Source of the DNA: Shouchella clausii
Lineage (GTDB): Bacteria; Bacillota; Bacilli; Bacillales; Bacillaceae_D
DNA length: 64,000 bases
Reading direction: 5' to 3'
Assembly: GCF_001598215.1 (NCBI RefSeq)
Contig: NZ_BCXJ01000003.1
Span: 496,001-560,000, forward strand
In this document: in pieces, positions 18,383 to 27,420 of the stretch
Layout: every line of letters starts with the position of its first letter
Position numbering within the stretch: position 1 is the stretch's first letter
The notes under the pieces: generated by a model
What the model was told of the DNA's origin: nothing
Seen by the model: the letters and a program-made list of their open reading frames with translations, nothing else
Database searches by the model: none
Translations under genes and position numbers: made by a program

Positions 18383-20084
18383 TTTTGTTTACTCCTCCCC
18401 AATCGCTTGTTTGCTTTTGCGGAATTTCAATCAATACCGTCGTGCCTGCTCCTACTGTACTGTAAACAGTGATGGTTCCTTCTTCACCAAAAAACGCCTG
18501 TAAACGCGCTGCGACGTTTTGCAAACCATAACCGTTTTTCCGAGGTAGCGGCTCCGTTTGTTCAAACCCTACGCCATCATCTTTCACTTGTAGTCGAAGC
18601 GCTTGTTTATATGGACGAATGGAAATGTCAATTACCCCACGTTGGCGGCGATGAAAACCATGAACAATCGCATTTTCAACAATCGGCTGCAATGTAAATT
18701 TCGGTACATAGTAGTGTCGGACTTCAGGTGGGACATCGATCTCAAATGAAATATCGACGCTTTTTCTAAATTGCTGGATTTGCATATAGTAGCGGATATG
18801 GTCCAGTTCATCGGCAATCGGAATGAAACTTTCTCCTTTCGAGAGGCCAATCCGCAGCATTTTTCCCATCAATTCAATCACTTCACTGATCTCATCTTGG
18901 CCCCGGGCAATCGCCATCCAATTTAATTGGTCGAGTGTATTGTACAAAAAGTGTGGGTTGATGTTTGCCTGTAATGCTGTTATGTCGGCCTCATTTTTAC
19001 GGCGGTGCTCTTCCTCTAAAGACTGGTGCAATGCATGAATTTCCCTGGTCATTTCCGTAAACCCTTCAAATAAATCGCCAAACTCATTTTGATAGCCATT
19101 TGGCACATTTACTTTTTGTGATTTGCCAAATTGCACAAACCCTTGGCGTAGCTGGAGAATTGGCTTTGAAAACGCCGTAGACAGAAACAAAGCAAACAGA
19201 AGCGCCCCTGCAATCGCTACTAGGCTAATTGCTATAAGCACAGCTGTAATTCGTCTTCCCCCTTTCGTTAGCTCCTCCCATGGCGTTACCTCAACAAGAA
19301 ACCAATCGGCACGCTCTAACGCTGACCATACAGCCAGCCCCTGGTCAAGCTCCCTTTTCCCATCTTGGTTTAAAGAATGTTCATCCACAATCCTTCCTAT
19401 TTCTTCGTCAGTTGCATGGGCGGCCATAATGGCCTCTCCATTTTTGCCAACTAACATTCGATGATTTGCATGGTATTCTCTATCAACAAACAAGGCTTCG
19501 AAATCACGGGCGCGGACGTTCAATACTAATATCGCTTTTAATGTTCCTTTTGCGGAATACAGTTTGCACAAGTAAGAGACGACCTTTTCCTCTTCTGTTA
19601 AATGTTTGTCGTGTGTACCTAGCCAGACTTCATTGGCCTCATTCACTTCTTTGTTTTTTGGATGACTGTGCAGATCAATCTTAGAAAGAAAACGGATTGG
19701 ATATTGGCTATCAAAAGTTGGGGGATGATCCATGTATATATCAATGGAATCAATCATCGATGAACTTAATACAACTTGATGCAGATACTTGTGGAGGTTG
19801 TTTCGTTGTCGATTATAAGAAAAGTGTTTGTGTCGGTTATGGATAAATGCTTGTAAATCAGCATTTCTTGAGATAACAACAGCTGTTTCTTCCAACGCCT
19901 TCATCTGGTTATCCAATTCATTCCGGTATAAGTGCAAAAGCTCCTTTTGGTGAGCCGACGTCGAGGCAATCGTTTCCGACACAACCATGCGATAACTTAC
20001 GCCGATCACGACGAAAAATAGGAAAATAGTAAACAGCGCAATGCTTAAAAACAGAATGGTTTTGACCTTTGCCTTTTTAAACAT
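18339..20084 (-). CDS. YesM-type sensor histidine kinase
   Basis: A 581-residue membrane kinase. It has an N-terminal membrane span (ILFLSIALFTIFLFFVVIGV), a large extracellular sensing domain to about residue 275, a second span (AVLIAISLVAIAGALLFALFL) and a HAMP region. Then come the His_kinase domain with phospho-acceptor His in NINPHFLYNTLDQLNW and a HATPase (N box PIVENAIVHG, G box VKDDGVGF). The frame's first ATG is 48 bp upstream; the ATG at 20084 after AAGGTGGT is preferred. First gene of the operon ending at 12757; it probably senses an extracellular oligosaccharide. Confidence 0.92.
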   Translation of the reverse strand: MFKKAKVKTILFLSIALFTIFLFFVVIGVSYRMVVSETIASTSAHQKELLHLYRNELDNQMKALEETAVVISRNADLQAFIHNRHKHFSYNRQRNNLHKYLHQVVLSSSMIDSIDIYMDHPPTFDSQYPIRFLSKIDLHSHPKNKEVNEANEVWLGTHDKHLTEEEKVVSYLCKLYSAKGTLKAILVLNVRARDFEALFVDREYHANHRMLVGKNGEAIMAAHATDEEIGRIVDEHSLNQDGKRELDQGLAVWSALERADWFLVEVTPWEELTKGGRRITAVLIAISLVAIAGALLFALFLSTAFSKPILQLRQGFVQFGKSQKVNVPNGYQNEFGDLFEGFTEMTREIHALHQSLEEEHRRKNEADITALQANINPHFLYNTLDQLNWMAIARGQDEISEVIELMGKMLRIGLSKGESFIPIADELDHIRYYMQIQQFRKSVDISFEIDVPPEVRHYYVPKFTLQPIVENAIVHGFHRRQRGVIDISIRPYKQALRLQVKDDGVGFEQTEPLPRKNGYGLQNVAARLQAFFGEEGTITVYSTVGAGTTVLIEIPQKQTSDWGGVNKNVENRYYRRRPASN

Positions 20085-20156
20085 AGCAACCACCTTATCA
20101 CACAGCCAAGCCAAGGCCATATTTGCCGGCAAAATGAATCAGACGTCTACAGTCAT

Positions 20157-20181
20157 AGCACCCGCGATTGTCGCGAGTGCT
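20157..20181 (-). other. GC-rich hairpin upstream of the kinase gene
   Basis: An 11-bp stem with one mismatch (AGCACCCGCGA / TCGCGAGTGCT) and a 3-base loop. It lies after the dehydrogenase stop (20187) on the minus strand. No T-run follows, so it is a weak terminator or a processing/stability hairpin between the two operons. Confidence 0.4.
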
Positions 20182-20186
20182 ACCTG

Positions 20187-21338
20187 CTACGTTTTCAGCG
20201 TTTCTTTAATTGGAGTAAACGGGAATTGGTGTGGGTTTTCATAGCGTTCAAGCAATGCGTCGGCTAAACCTGGCACGATCCGGTAGCCTTCAACTTGCTT
20301 GACGTTAGCAAACTCGTGAATAGGGTGTTGTTTTAATTGCTCGATGATTTGTACATGGGCGAATGCTGTTTCGTACGTACAAGGGACCGTTCTGCTGGGA
20401 TCAATAACTGCTTCAATGCAATCGTCCAACTTCGCAAATGAATCATCGTGTGTAACGCCAAGCCTGCCATATACTTTTGTAGAACCATCTTTAAAATAAG
20501 CGATGACGTGCCCTGTTTTATTGTTGCACTTATATTCGATTGTCGCTTTTTCAAATTCAAATGCAAACATCGGACCGGCCTCTTCCTCCGTGGCGTGGGA
20601 GGCTACAAACAAGAGCGCTGCTCCTTCGTCTGTTTTTGCTCGTAATACGCATGTATCGAATGTTTCAATTGGGTTGGCCCGATACAATTCAGCGTCGATA
20701 TCAACGACATTGGCACAAGTATCGATTTTGTCGCCTAGCACATACAACAAATGATGAAGAAAATGGGCTGCGGCATTGTTGGCAATGCTATCAAAAATCG
20801 CCTGCCCTTGCTGGGAATAACGTTTTCCTGCCCAATCGGAACGTTGATAGTACTCTGTGTTTCGCGGCCAAAACACCAATGTCTTTAGCGACTTGGCCCG
20901 ACCAAACAAGCCGGCCATTCGGTCACGCTTTAACGCATGGACGGTTTTGCTAAATGACCAGTTAAAACCAATCGCTGCCCATCTATGCGCCTCTCTTACT
21001 GCTTTTTCCCATAAAGGAAAATCATTCGCCACAGCGGAAAGCGGCTTTTCACACAGGACATGGCTGCCGTTCGTTAACGCTTCTAGGGCGTGGACTGTAT
21101 GAAAATGAATCGGTGTGGCGATAACAGCCAAGTCGGCATGATGTTCTTCATAAAACGAGCGTAGTGAATGGTAGACGGGTACACCCCGTTCTCGTAAAAC
21201 GGGCAAATGCGGGCTGCGTTCCGGCGCATTGTCTACAACCCCTGCAAGCAGTGCCCGTTTGTGGGTTAATAGCTTTTTTACATATCCGCTGCCATAACCA
21301 TTAATGCCAGCCACCACTACTGAAACCAAATCCGCCAT
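20187..21338 (-). CDS. Gfo/Idh/MocA family oxidoreductase
   Basis: A 383-residue NAD(P)-dependent dehydrogenase. The Rossmann start is VVVAGINGYGSGYVKKLL, then LAVIATPIHFHTVHALEALTNG and HVLCEKPLSA with the EKP motif. The C-terminal sheet domain includes NNAAAHFLHHLLYVLG. The likely start is the ATG at 21338 after GAGGAGGC, not the upstream in-frame codon at 21371. It is the last of four genes (24560 to 20187) that also encode a second family member, a DUF993 protein and a TIM-barrel isomerase. Substrate unknown; a keto-sugar or sugar acid step is plausible. Confidence 0.85.
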   Translation of the reverse strand: MADLVSVVVAGINGYGSGYVKKLLTHKRALLAGVVDNAPERSPHLPVLRERGVPVYHSLRSFYEEHHADLAVIATPIHFHTVHALEALTNGSHVLCEKPLSAVANDFPLWEKAVREAHRWAAIGFNWSFSKTVHALKRDRMAGLFGRAKSLKTLVFWPRNTEYYQRSDWAGKRYSQQGQAIFDSIANNAAAHFLHHLLYVLGDKIDTCANVVDIDAELYRANPIETFDTCVLRAKTDEGAALLFVASHATEEEAGPMFAFEFEKATIEYKCNNKTGHVIAYFKDGSTKVYGRLGVTHDDSFAKLDDCIEAVIDPSRTVPCTYETAFAHVQIIEQLKQHPIHEFANVKQVEGYRIVPGLADALLERYENPHQFPFTPIKETLKT

Positions 21339-21376
21339 TTTAAGCCTCCTCGTTCGCATTCTTGCCAACAACGCGA

Positions 21377-22198
21377 TTAGACGTGAGCATTAAACCGTTC
21401 AATGATCTTCGCCATTGCTTCGTCACCGGAAAGGTTCCAGAGCGACTGGTTCATAATTTCGACTTCAATCGGTCCCCTATAACCTGCTTGTTCTACTAAC
21501 CGGCGCATGTTCTTTAAGTCGATCACACCATCGCCCATAAGGGACCTGCCTTTAAACATGTCTGTAATAGGAACGTTCCAGTCGGAAACATGGAACCCAA
21601 GTATATGGTGGCCTGCCCGTTCGATTTGTTGATCTAGCTCTGGGTCCCACCAAACGTGGAACGCATCAACGATTACACCGACTTGCTTTGTGCCAATCGT
21701 TTCAGCTACATCATTGGCTTGCCTTAGTGTATTTATGACAGAACGGTCGGCCGCGTACATCGGATGGAGAGGCTCGATTCCGAGTTGAATGCCGCATTCT
21801 TCTGCATAGGGAACAATCGCCTCAATCCCTGCTTGTACATGCTTTCTTGCTTCCACTAAATCTTTGCCGGCAGCTGGTCCACATACAAGTACAAGCACGT
21901 TCGCGCCAAGTTCGGCGGCTTCGTCGATGGCACGCCGATTGTCTTCAATTCGCTGGAGCCGCTCTTGTTGGCTAGCAGCAGGAAACATGCCGCCGCGGCA
22001 TAAGCTGGAAAGGGAAAGACCGGCATCACGAATATGCTCTTTCGCTTCCTTTAAGCCGTACTCATGCAGTTTATGGCGCCAAACAGCCAGCCAGCCCACC
22101 CCGTGGCGAGCGCAGCCTTCAATCGCTTCTGGCAACGTCCATTGTTCAGTCGTAATCTGGTTTAAGCTGAACCGCTCGATTCCTGCAGCACCGCTCAT
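21377..22198 (-). CDS. Sugar phosphate isomerase/epimerase-like TIM-barrel protein
   Basis: A 273-residue xylose-isomerase-like TIM barrel (AP endonuclease 2 superfamily). Visible blocks are LSLSSLCRGGMFPA, VLVLVCGPAAGKD, LGIEPLHPMYAADRS with a metal-binding Glu, VGVIVDAFHVWWDPEL with His, and GPIEVEIMNQ near the end. The ATG overlaps the preceding stop by 4 bp, so it is translationally coupled to the DUF993 gene. Members isomerise or dehydrate sugar and inositol derivatives; the actual substrate cannot be read from sequence. Confidence 0.83.
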   Translation of the reverse strand: MSGAAGIERFSLNQITTEQWTLPEAIEGCARHGVGWLAVWRHKLHEYGLKEAKEHIRDAGLSLSSLCRGGMFPAASQQERLQRIEDNRRAIDEAAELGANVLVLVCGPAAGKDLVEARKHVQAGIEAIVPYAEECGIQLGIEPLHPMYAADRSVINTLRQANDVAETIGTKQVGVIVDAFHVWWDPELDQQIERAGHHILGFHVSDWNVPITDMFKGRSLMGDGVIDLKNMRRLVEQAGYRGPIEVEIMNQSLWNLSGDEAMAKIIERFNAHV

Positions 22199-23373
22199 AG
22201 ACGCACCTCCTGGCCAATACCAGCTGCTTCAAGCGTTAGCACCATCCGAGCAATCGCTCTCTCAGGCTCAACGAGCAAGCCTGCTTGGTCGGCTAACATA
22301 AATAGCTTTGCTAAATGAACAGCTGACCTTGCTCCTTCGGTACCGCCAATCATTCTGAAATGGTTTTGGTGCCCATTTAAGTAGGCCATAAAGACAATGC
22401 CTGTTTTGTATGCGTAGGTCGGCGCTTCAAAAATATGGCGGGCAAGTGGGACAGTTGGCGCCAAGACCTGGTTATATGTTTCGAGATCGCCGCGGTCAAG
22501 CGCTTGGAAAGCTTCAGCGGCTGCCGGCGCAATCGCGTCAAAAATGCCTAATAGCGCATCGCTATAAAAGCCGTTTTCCCCAGCAATCAGTTCAGGATAA
22601 TGAAAATCATCGCCTGTATACATCCTCACCTGTTTAGGAAGCAGGCTGCGCATAGCCACTTCTTTGTTTTTATCGAGAAGCGATAGCTTAATCCCATCTA
22701 TTTTGTGCTGGTGTTCATGAATAATCTCCAAACAAACATCCATCGCCCCGTCAATGGATGGGTCTCCCCAATAACCGGCTAGATTTGGATCAAACATGTC
22801 GCCAAGCCAATGGAGAATCACCGGTTCCTTTGCTTGGCGAAGCAGGCGGCTATACACGTTCCGATAATCATCTCGTGACCGTGCTGTTTTCGTAAGGGCA
22901 CGGCTTGCCATGAGAATCACACGACTTCCTTGTGCTTCCACAAATTCCATTTGCTCTTCATAAGCGGAAATAATCGCATCAAGCCCATAAGCCTCTTTGT
23001 CATTCAAGTGATCCGTCCCCACACCTGAAGCGATTTCACCGCCGACTGCTTTTGCTTCTTTTGCCGAGTAGGCAATCAACTGTTTGGCTGCTTCCCATGT
23101 TAAGCCCATCCCTCTTTGCGCTGTATCCATTGCTTCAGCGACACCGAAGCCGAGTTTCCATAGATGGTGGCGGTAAGAAAGGGTCGCTTCCCAGTCAACT
23201 TTGCCGCCCAGTACTGGCGGTACAGGCGATAACGGATCGGCGACGACGTGGGCCGCTGAGTAGGCACGCCGTGCTGAAAAAGCAGCCGTTTCTAGGCATG
23301 TAGGCTCGGTATTCTGGAGTGTATAGACCATTTTGTTCCTGTCTGCAGTTGGCAATGTAATTGTGTAAGCCAT
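22195..23373 (-). CDS. DUF993 protein (dihydrodipicolinate synthase-like)
   Basis: A 392-residue protein that reads as DUF993, distant TIM-barrel relatives of dihydrodipicolinate synthase/N-acetylneuraminate lyase. Blocks supporting this are the N-terminal ITLPTADRNKMVYTL, VDWEATLSYRHHLWKLGFGV, ILHWLGDMFDPNLAGYWGD and GIKLSLLDKNKEV, where the Lys of GIKLS would occupy the Schiff-base position. Lyase or aldolase activity is therefore plausible but unproven for the family. The gene has a strong site (AAGGGAGG) and lies between two dehydrogenase genes and an isomerase gene, as part of one operon. Confidence 0.8.
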   Translation of the reverse strand: MAYTITLPTADRNKMVYTLQNTEPTCLETAAFSARRAYSAAHVVADPLSPVPPVLGGKVDWEATLSYRHHLWKLGFGVAEAMDTAQRGMGLTWEAAKQLIAYSAKEAKAVGGEIASGVGTDHLNDKEAYGLDAIISAYEEQMEFVEAQGSRVILMASRALTKTARSRDDYRNVYSRLLRQAKEPVILHWLGDMFDPNLAGYWGDPSIDGAMDVCLEIIHEHQHKIDGIKLSLLDKNKEVAMRSLLPKQVRMYTGDDFHYPELIAGENGFYSDALLGIFDAIAPAAAEAFQALDRGDLETYNQVLAPTVPLARHIFEAPTYAYKTGIVFMAYLNGHQNHFRMIGGTEGARSAVHLAKLFMLADQAGLLVEPERAIARMVLTLEAAGIGQEVRL

Positions 23374-23387
23374 TTTTATTGCCTCCC

Positions 23388-24560
23388 TTAAATATGCTTT
23401 TCCGGAACAGTTGCCGTCAGTTTAGGCACGTCGACCCATTTCCGCTCACGCCATGCTTGTAAACCTAAGTCTGATAACTGTGTCCCTTTGGCTCCTTCAA
23501 GCAAGTCCCAAGGAAATGGACTGTCTGTATGAACATGTTTCAAAAACAGTTCCCACTGCGCTTTAAAGCCATTCTCGTAAGGCTCATTGTCTGGCACTTG
23601 CTGCCAGAGTTCCTGGAAGGCGATCGGGTTTGGTATATCTGGATTCCACGTCGGCCGAGGGGTCATCACCCGGTGTTGGATTTTGCAATCCCGTAATCCA
23701 GCGACTGCACTGCCAAATTTTCCGTCAACATGGATCGTCAATAAATCATCACGGTCGACACGCGTCACCCACGAGGAATTTGCTTGGACAACAATCCCAT
23801 TTTCCAATTCAAAAATCGCATAGGCCGCGTCATCGGCTGTCGCCTTGTATAGTTGACCGCCCTCATCCACGCGTTTACTAATATGAGTCGCTCCTAGGCA
23901 AGAAAGAGATCGAATCTCGCCAAACAAGTTGTCGATCACATAACGCCAATGCGCAAACATATCGACAATAATGCCGCCGCCATCTTCTTCTCGATAATTC
24001 CAGCTTGGCCGCTGCCCTTCCTGCCAATCGCCTTCAAATACCCAATAACCAAAATCAAGCTTCACCGAATAAATGTCACCAAAAAAATGGCTGTCAATCA
24101 ATCGTTTTAGCTTTAACAAACCAGGCAAAAACAGTTTATCTTGGACAACGCCGTTTTTCACTCCTGCTTTATTGGCGAGTTCGGCTAATTCAAGCGCTTC
24201 GTCTAAGCTTGTCGCCGTTGGTTTTTCGCAATAAATATGCTTGCCTGCTGAAATCGCTTGCTTAATTGCTGCGGCGCGGCGGCTCGTTGTTTGTGCATCA
24301 AAATAGATGACATTGTATTCGTCTGCCAACGCCTGTTCTAAGTCCGTTTCGATCCGACTTAGCCCGTATTTGCGCCCAAGCGCCTCTAATTTTGCCTCGT
24401 TTCTTCCTACTAACACCGGGTCAGGCATGAGCGTCTCCCCATTAGGAAGCGCAACACCTCCTTGGTCACGGATTGCTAAAATCGACCGGATTAAATGCTG
24501 GTTTGTGCCCATTCTCCCCGTGACGCCATTCATAATAATGCCAATTGGATGCGTAGCCAT
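23388..24560 (-). CDS. Gfo/Idh/MocA family oxidoreductase
   Basis: A 390-residue dehydrogenase. It opens with GIIMNGVTGRMGTNQHLIRS, a nucleotide-binding loop that resembles dihydrodipicolinate reductase more than the usual GxGxxG, then DAQTTSRRAAAIKQAISAG and HIYCEKPTATS with EKP. The large C-terminal domain contains DFGYWVFEGDW and DMFAHWRYVIDNLFG. It is the first gene of the four-gene operon, 14 bp before the DUF993 gene. The 255-bp region upstream holds a repeat element and an operator-like module shared with the rhamnogalacturonan lyase gene. Confidence 0.85.
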   Translation of the reverse strand: MATHPIGIIMNGVTGRMGTNQHLIRSILAIRDQGGVALPNGETLMPDPVLVGRNEAKLEALGRKYGLSRIETDLEQALADEYNVIYFDAQTTSRRAAAIKQAISAGKHIYCEKPTATSLDEALELAELANKAGVKNGVVQDKLFLPGLLKLKRLIDSHFFGDIYSVKLDFGYWVFEGDWQEGQRPSWNYREEDGGGIIVDMFAHWRYVIDNLFGEIRSLSCLGATHISKRVDEGGQLYKATADDAAYAIFELENGIVVQANSSWVTRVDRDDLLTIHVDGKFGSAVAGLRDCKIQHRVMTPRPTWNPDIPNPIAFQELWQQVPDNEPYENGFKAQWELFLKHVHTDSPFPWDLLEGAKGTQLSDLGLQAWRERKWVDVPKLTATVPEKHI

Positions 24561-24610
24561 TCTTATATGCCCCTCTCATCTAAGATCGCTTCTAGTTTAA
24601 TGAAAGCACC

Positions 24611-24666
24611 AGACTGTAGAAAAACACTCGTTGCTCACCTCGGCTGACAAGCGTTTTCTTTCAGTC
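24611..24666 (-). repeat. Short deletion derivative of the dispersed inverted-repeat element
   Basis: Read on the minus strand it starts GACTGAAAGAAAACGCTTGT, continues CAGCCGAGGTGAGCAACGA and ends TTTTTCTACAGTCT. It matches both ends of the 126-bp copy at 49496-49621, with the middle (about 70 bp) missing. Confidence 0.65.
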
Positions 24667-24714
24667 AGGATGATTTTTGTCGACTTTATCGACTAACTCT
24701 TGCTTTCAGTTTAG

Positions 24715-24728
24715 TGAAAGCGCATCCA
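24715..24728 (+). promoter_or_regulatory. Weak cre-like site
   Basis: The plus strand TGAAAGCGCATCCA matches the cre consensus at all but two positions. It lies about 155 bp upstream of the dehydrogenase operon start, close to the shared operator module. Confidence 0.35.
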
Positions 24729-24756
24729 AGTCGTCTTATCACTCCCCGTTTTTCGT

Positions 24757-24791
24757 TCTCAGTTTCCGAACTAAATCAGCTATGGTCATTA
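24757..24791 (-). promoter_or_regulatory. Candidate operator module upstream of the DUF993 operon
   Basis: The minus strand has TAATGACCA (24783-24791), a 10-bp spacer and then AGTTCGGAAACTGAGA (24757-24772), followed by a GATAAGACG block. The same parts in the same order occur at 12501-12595, with an 18-bp longer spacer. Sharing of an intergenic 16-mer between two minus-strand pectin-related units points to a common regulator. Confidence 0.4.
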
Positions 24792-24815
24792 GGGGCCTAA
24801 GCGACTTTTTGGCTA

Positions 24816-25652
24816 TTATTCTGAAACATTGCGATGATGATACTGGCTTAATTGAGTATGCTTATAGACTAGCGGACTAACACCAACTTGCTTTTTAAAA
24901 ACACGATAAAAGGTAGGCAACGATTCAAAGCCAACTTCGAAACAAATCGAAACCATATCAAGGTCGGTTTCTAATAGTAATTTCTTTACGCGGTTTAAAC
25001 GGACTTCGGTTAAATAGCGCATCGGCGTCGTTTCGTATGCGTCTTTAAAGATTTGCTGCATATAGCGGGAGCTTACCCCCATTTTGGCAGCTAATTCTTC
25101 AGCGCGGCTTAACTGGTAGTAATTATTTTCTATATACTCTTTAAGGGCAGCCGCACGCCACTCATTTGTGTTTTGGTAGGTAAATCCTTTTTTCGTCCGC
25201 TTTAATAGCAGCAACAACTCTCCCAGCAAAAGCGACAAGCCGATTTTTTCGCTGTCCCTATATTGGAGTTGTTCGTAAAGCATACGCCTTAGCAATTGGC
25301 GGACTTCACTCCCTTTAAACAAATTGAGGCGGAGCACTTCTGAACGGGCAAACACATCAGCTATAAGCGTGTGCCTGTACTCCACAGGCAGTTGCTTTTC
25401 ATCAAACTCTAGCACGAGCATCGTCATTTTTGATTGTGCGACAATTGAGTGGTGTGTCAAAGGGCGAATGATGAGCAAATTGTCAGAAGCGAGCGCATGC
25501 TTGTGTTTCCCTAACTCGCACTCCCCTTTTCCGTCGAGGACATAGAGAAGCTGGTGTGTATAATGAAAATGGCTATGAATGAAATTTTTCTCTTTATGCT
25601 TATTTTCATATAAATAAACCGCTTCCTTTGGCTTTGTTTTTCCAGTCCTCAC
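24816..25652 (-). CDS. AraC family transcriptional regulator
   Basis: A 278-residue regulator with an N-terminal cupin-like sensing domain (FIHSHFHYTHQLLYVLDGKG) and a C-terminal AraC double helix-turn-helix (RAEELAAKMGVSSRYMQQIF and DMVSICFEVGFESLPTFYRVF). A TTG at 25661 directly abuts the AAAGGAG site; the GTG at 25652, nine bases later, is preferred. It lies between the rhamnose operon and the DUF993 operon, so either could be its target. A rhamnose-responsive role is inference. Confidence 0.87.
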   Translation of the reverse strand: MRTGKTKPKEAVYLYENKHKEKNFIHSHFHYTHQLLYVLDGKGECELGKHKHALASDNLLIIRPLTHHSIVAQSKMTMLVLEFDEKQLPVEYRHTLIADVFARSEVLRLNLFKGSEVRQLLRRMLYEQLQYRDSEKIGLSLLLGELLLLLKRTKKGFTYQNTNEWRAAALKEYIENNYYQLSRAEELAAKMGVSSRYMQQIFKDAYETTPMRYLTEVRLNRVKKLLLETDLDMVSICFEVGFESLPTFYRVFKKQVGVSPLVYKHTQLSQYHHRNVSE

Positions 25653-25776
25653 AGAGCTCAACTCCTTTCCTAAACGTTTTAAAAGGGCGATTCACTCTTG
25701 TGTCATGTTACTCGTACATTTTCGATTTTGCTGCCTTTAATCCTTTTTTTGACTCAATCCCTTTCTATGTCCTAGG

Positions 25777-27051
25777 TTAAGCGCTTTTTCCATAACGTTC
25801 ATGTTGGATTGCTTCCAATGACCGGTTTCTCGTCTCAGGTGCCATGATAACGCCAATGACTAGGCTAATGATCAAGAAAGCAATCATCATCATTCCCGAT
25901 GGTTGAAAGCCAATTTTCGAAATCATTGCCGGAACGACAAGAGAAATCAACCCTACACCAATCCGTACGATGCAAAACATCAACCCTTGGGCTTGGGCGC
26001 GGTATTTTGTATGGAACAATTCGCTAGCAAACAACGCGTAGAACGCTTGGGCACCGAACCCTGCAGCCAAACCCCAAATTGTTACAAACAAGACTAGTTC
26101 TGTCATGCCCATACCGCCAAAAGTCAGAATGAACCAAGCAATGATGCCCAAAACTCCTCCCGTTCCAAACAAAAGCTTACGGTTCACTTTATCGCCAAGC
26201 TTAATAAACACAGCATAAGTAGCTATCACCGTGAACGTCCAAAGCACCCCTTGCAGCAAATTGGCTTGTGCTGCTGACAAGCCGCCTACCGTTTCATAAA
26301 TATAGGGCATAAAATATCCCATTGTGCCAGCGACAAGGTTCCAGAAAAAGTAGATACCGATGAGAAAGACAAGCGCTTTCAAATTTGCTTTCACCGTAAA
26401 CAAATCTTTTAACGAGCCCTTCACAGCAGCCTGGCCTGATTGAGTCAGCCGTGCTTTTTCTTGCTCTTTTTCCCATATTTGCGATTCATTGATTTGCTGT
26501 TGCAATACCCAAGTGATGATCGCCACTACAAACAATTGCGCAAAAATCAAACGGCTGCCTAGCAAACCAAGGGGAGCGAGCGCTACCGACAAAAAAAGCG
26601 TAATAGCAGGCCCAATCGACCAAGCAAACTGGGACCAACCGACTCTGGCAGCCCGTTCACTTGGCGGCGCCTCTTCGGCAATATACGTCCAAGCTGCTGG
26701 AATTAACGCGCCGACAGCAATGCCAACGATGACATAACCAGCAAGCAGCATAGGAAAGGAAAAAGCAAAGACAATGAGAAGCATGCCTGCCATATATAGC
26801 AACAAATCATATTTGTAAATAAATTTCCTGCCATAGCGGTCGACTAAAGCACCACCAATTAGGGCACCGATTGCTGCTCCAAAGCCATTAGCACTCAAGG
26901 CGCCTAGCAGCCCTACCCACATGTCGGTCAACTGCAAATACTCGACCCATAATGTTAGCCCACCAGCGCCAGCAACAATAGCGCCTGCTTCTAAATAATT
27001 GGACATCGCTACCGTAATCGTTGCTTTCATTCCCTTCTTTTGCAGCGCCAC
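25777..27051 (-). CDS. MFS sugar transporter, probable L-rhamnose permease
   Basis: A 12-span major facilitator protein of about 424 residues. The loop 2-3 signature GGALVDRYGRKFIY and the loop 8-9 counterpart FIKLGDKVNRKLLFG are visible, and it resembles sugar-porter/ProP-type carriers. A GTG at 27060 overlaps the AAAGGGGTGG site, so the GTG at 27051 is preferred. It is the last gene of the rhaBA-rhaEW-rhaM operon, starting 13 bp after rhaM, which makes rhamnose (or a related monosaccharide) uptake the most likely job. Substrate is inferred from context alone. Confidence 0.8.
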   Translation of the reverse strand: MALQKKGMKATITVAMSNYLEAGAIVAGAGGLTLWVEYLQLTDMWVGLLGALSANGFGAAIGALIGGALVDRYGRKFIYKYDLLLYMAGMLLIVFAFSFPMLLAGYVIVGIAVGALIPAAWTYIAEEAPPSERAARVGWSQFAWSIGPAITLFLSVALAPLGLLGSRLIFAQLFVVAIITWVLQQQINESQIWEKEQEKARLTQSGQAAVKGSLKDLFTVKANLKALVFLIGIYFFWNLVAGTMGYFMPYIYETVGGLSAAQANLLQGVLWTFTVIATYAVFIKLGDKVNRKLLFGTGGVLGIIAWFILTFGGMGMTELVLFVTIWGLAAGFGAQAFYALFASELFHTKYRAQAQGLMFCIVRIGVGLISLVVPAMISKIGFQPSGMMMIAFLIISLVIGVIMAPETRNRSLEAIQHERYGKSA

Positions 27052-27064
27052 AACAACCACCCCT

Positions 27065-27379
27065 TTATGCTAAATAAAACACTTCTTTTAAATCATGGGA
27101 AACTGGACTTAAATCATCATTTGTCTCCATTAGCGGCGCCATATACGCCCACCATTTTTGGCAAATCTCCGTTTTTGCAACTTTGGCATAAGTTGCTTCG
27201 TCCTCAAGCAGCAAGTAGGCAAACAACTGGCCAGTCTCCTCTAACAGAAAGATCGAATAATGATGGACACCATGGGCTTTTAACATTTCCGCCATTTCAG
27301 GCCAAAGCTTGTCGTGGCGTTGTTTGTATTCATCATACTTATCTTTGTACACCTTCATTACCGTAGCTTTGCGAATCAT
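27065..27379 (-). CDS. rhaM: L-rhamnose mutarotase
   Basis: A 104-residue cytoplasmic enzyme that interconverts alpha and beta anomers of L-rhamnose ahead of the isomerase. The whole protein matches the RhaM/YiiL family: [20 protein letters not shown] with a catalytic His, then [23 protein letters not shown], and a C-terminal [12 protein letters not shown]. Length is the family norm. The ATG follows AAAAGGAG. It lies between rhaEW and the MFS gene in the rhamnose operon. Confidence 0.93.
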   Translation of the reverse strand: MIRKATVMKVYKDKYDEYKQRHDKLWPEMAEMLKAHGVHHYSIFLLEETGQLFAYLLLEDEATYAKVAKTEICQKWWAYMAPLMETNDDLSPVSHDLKEVFYLA

Positions 27380-27420
27380 GCTCGTTCACTCCTTTTCCTT
27401 TCATCGTCTTTTCATACAAA

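Noticed and set aside
20138-20156. Repeat-end-like GTCTACAGTCAT upstream of the kinase gene
   Set aside because: The match is short and stands alone; insufficient to call a remnant.
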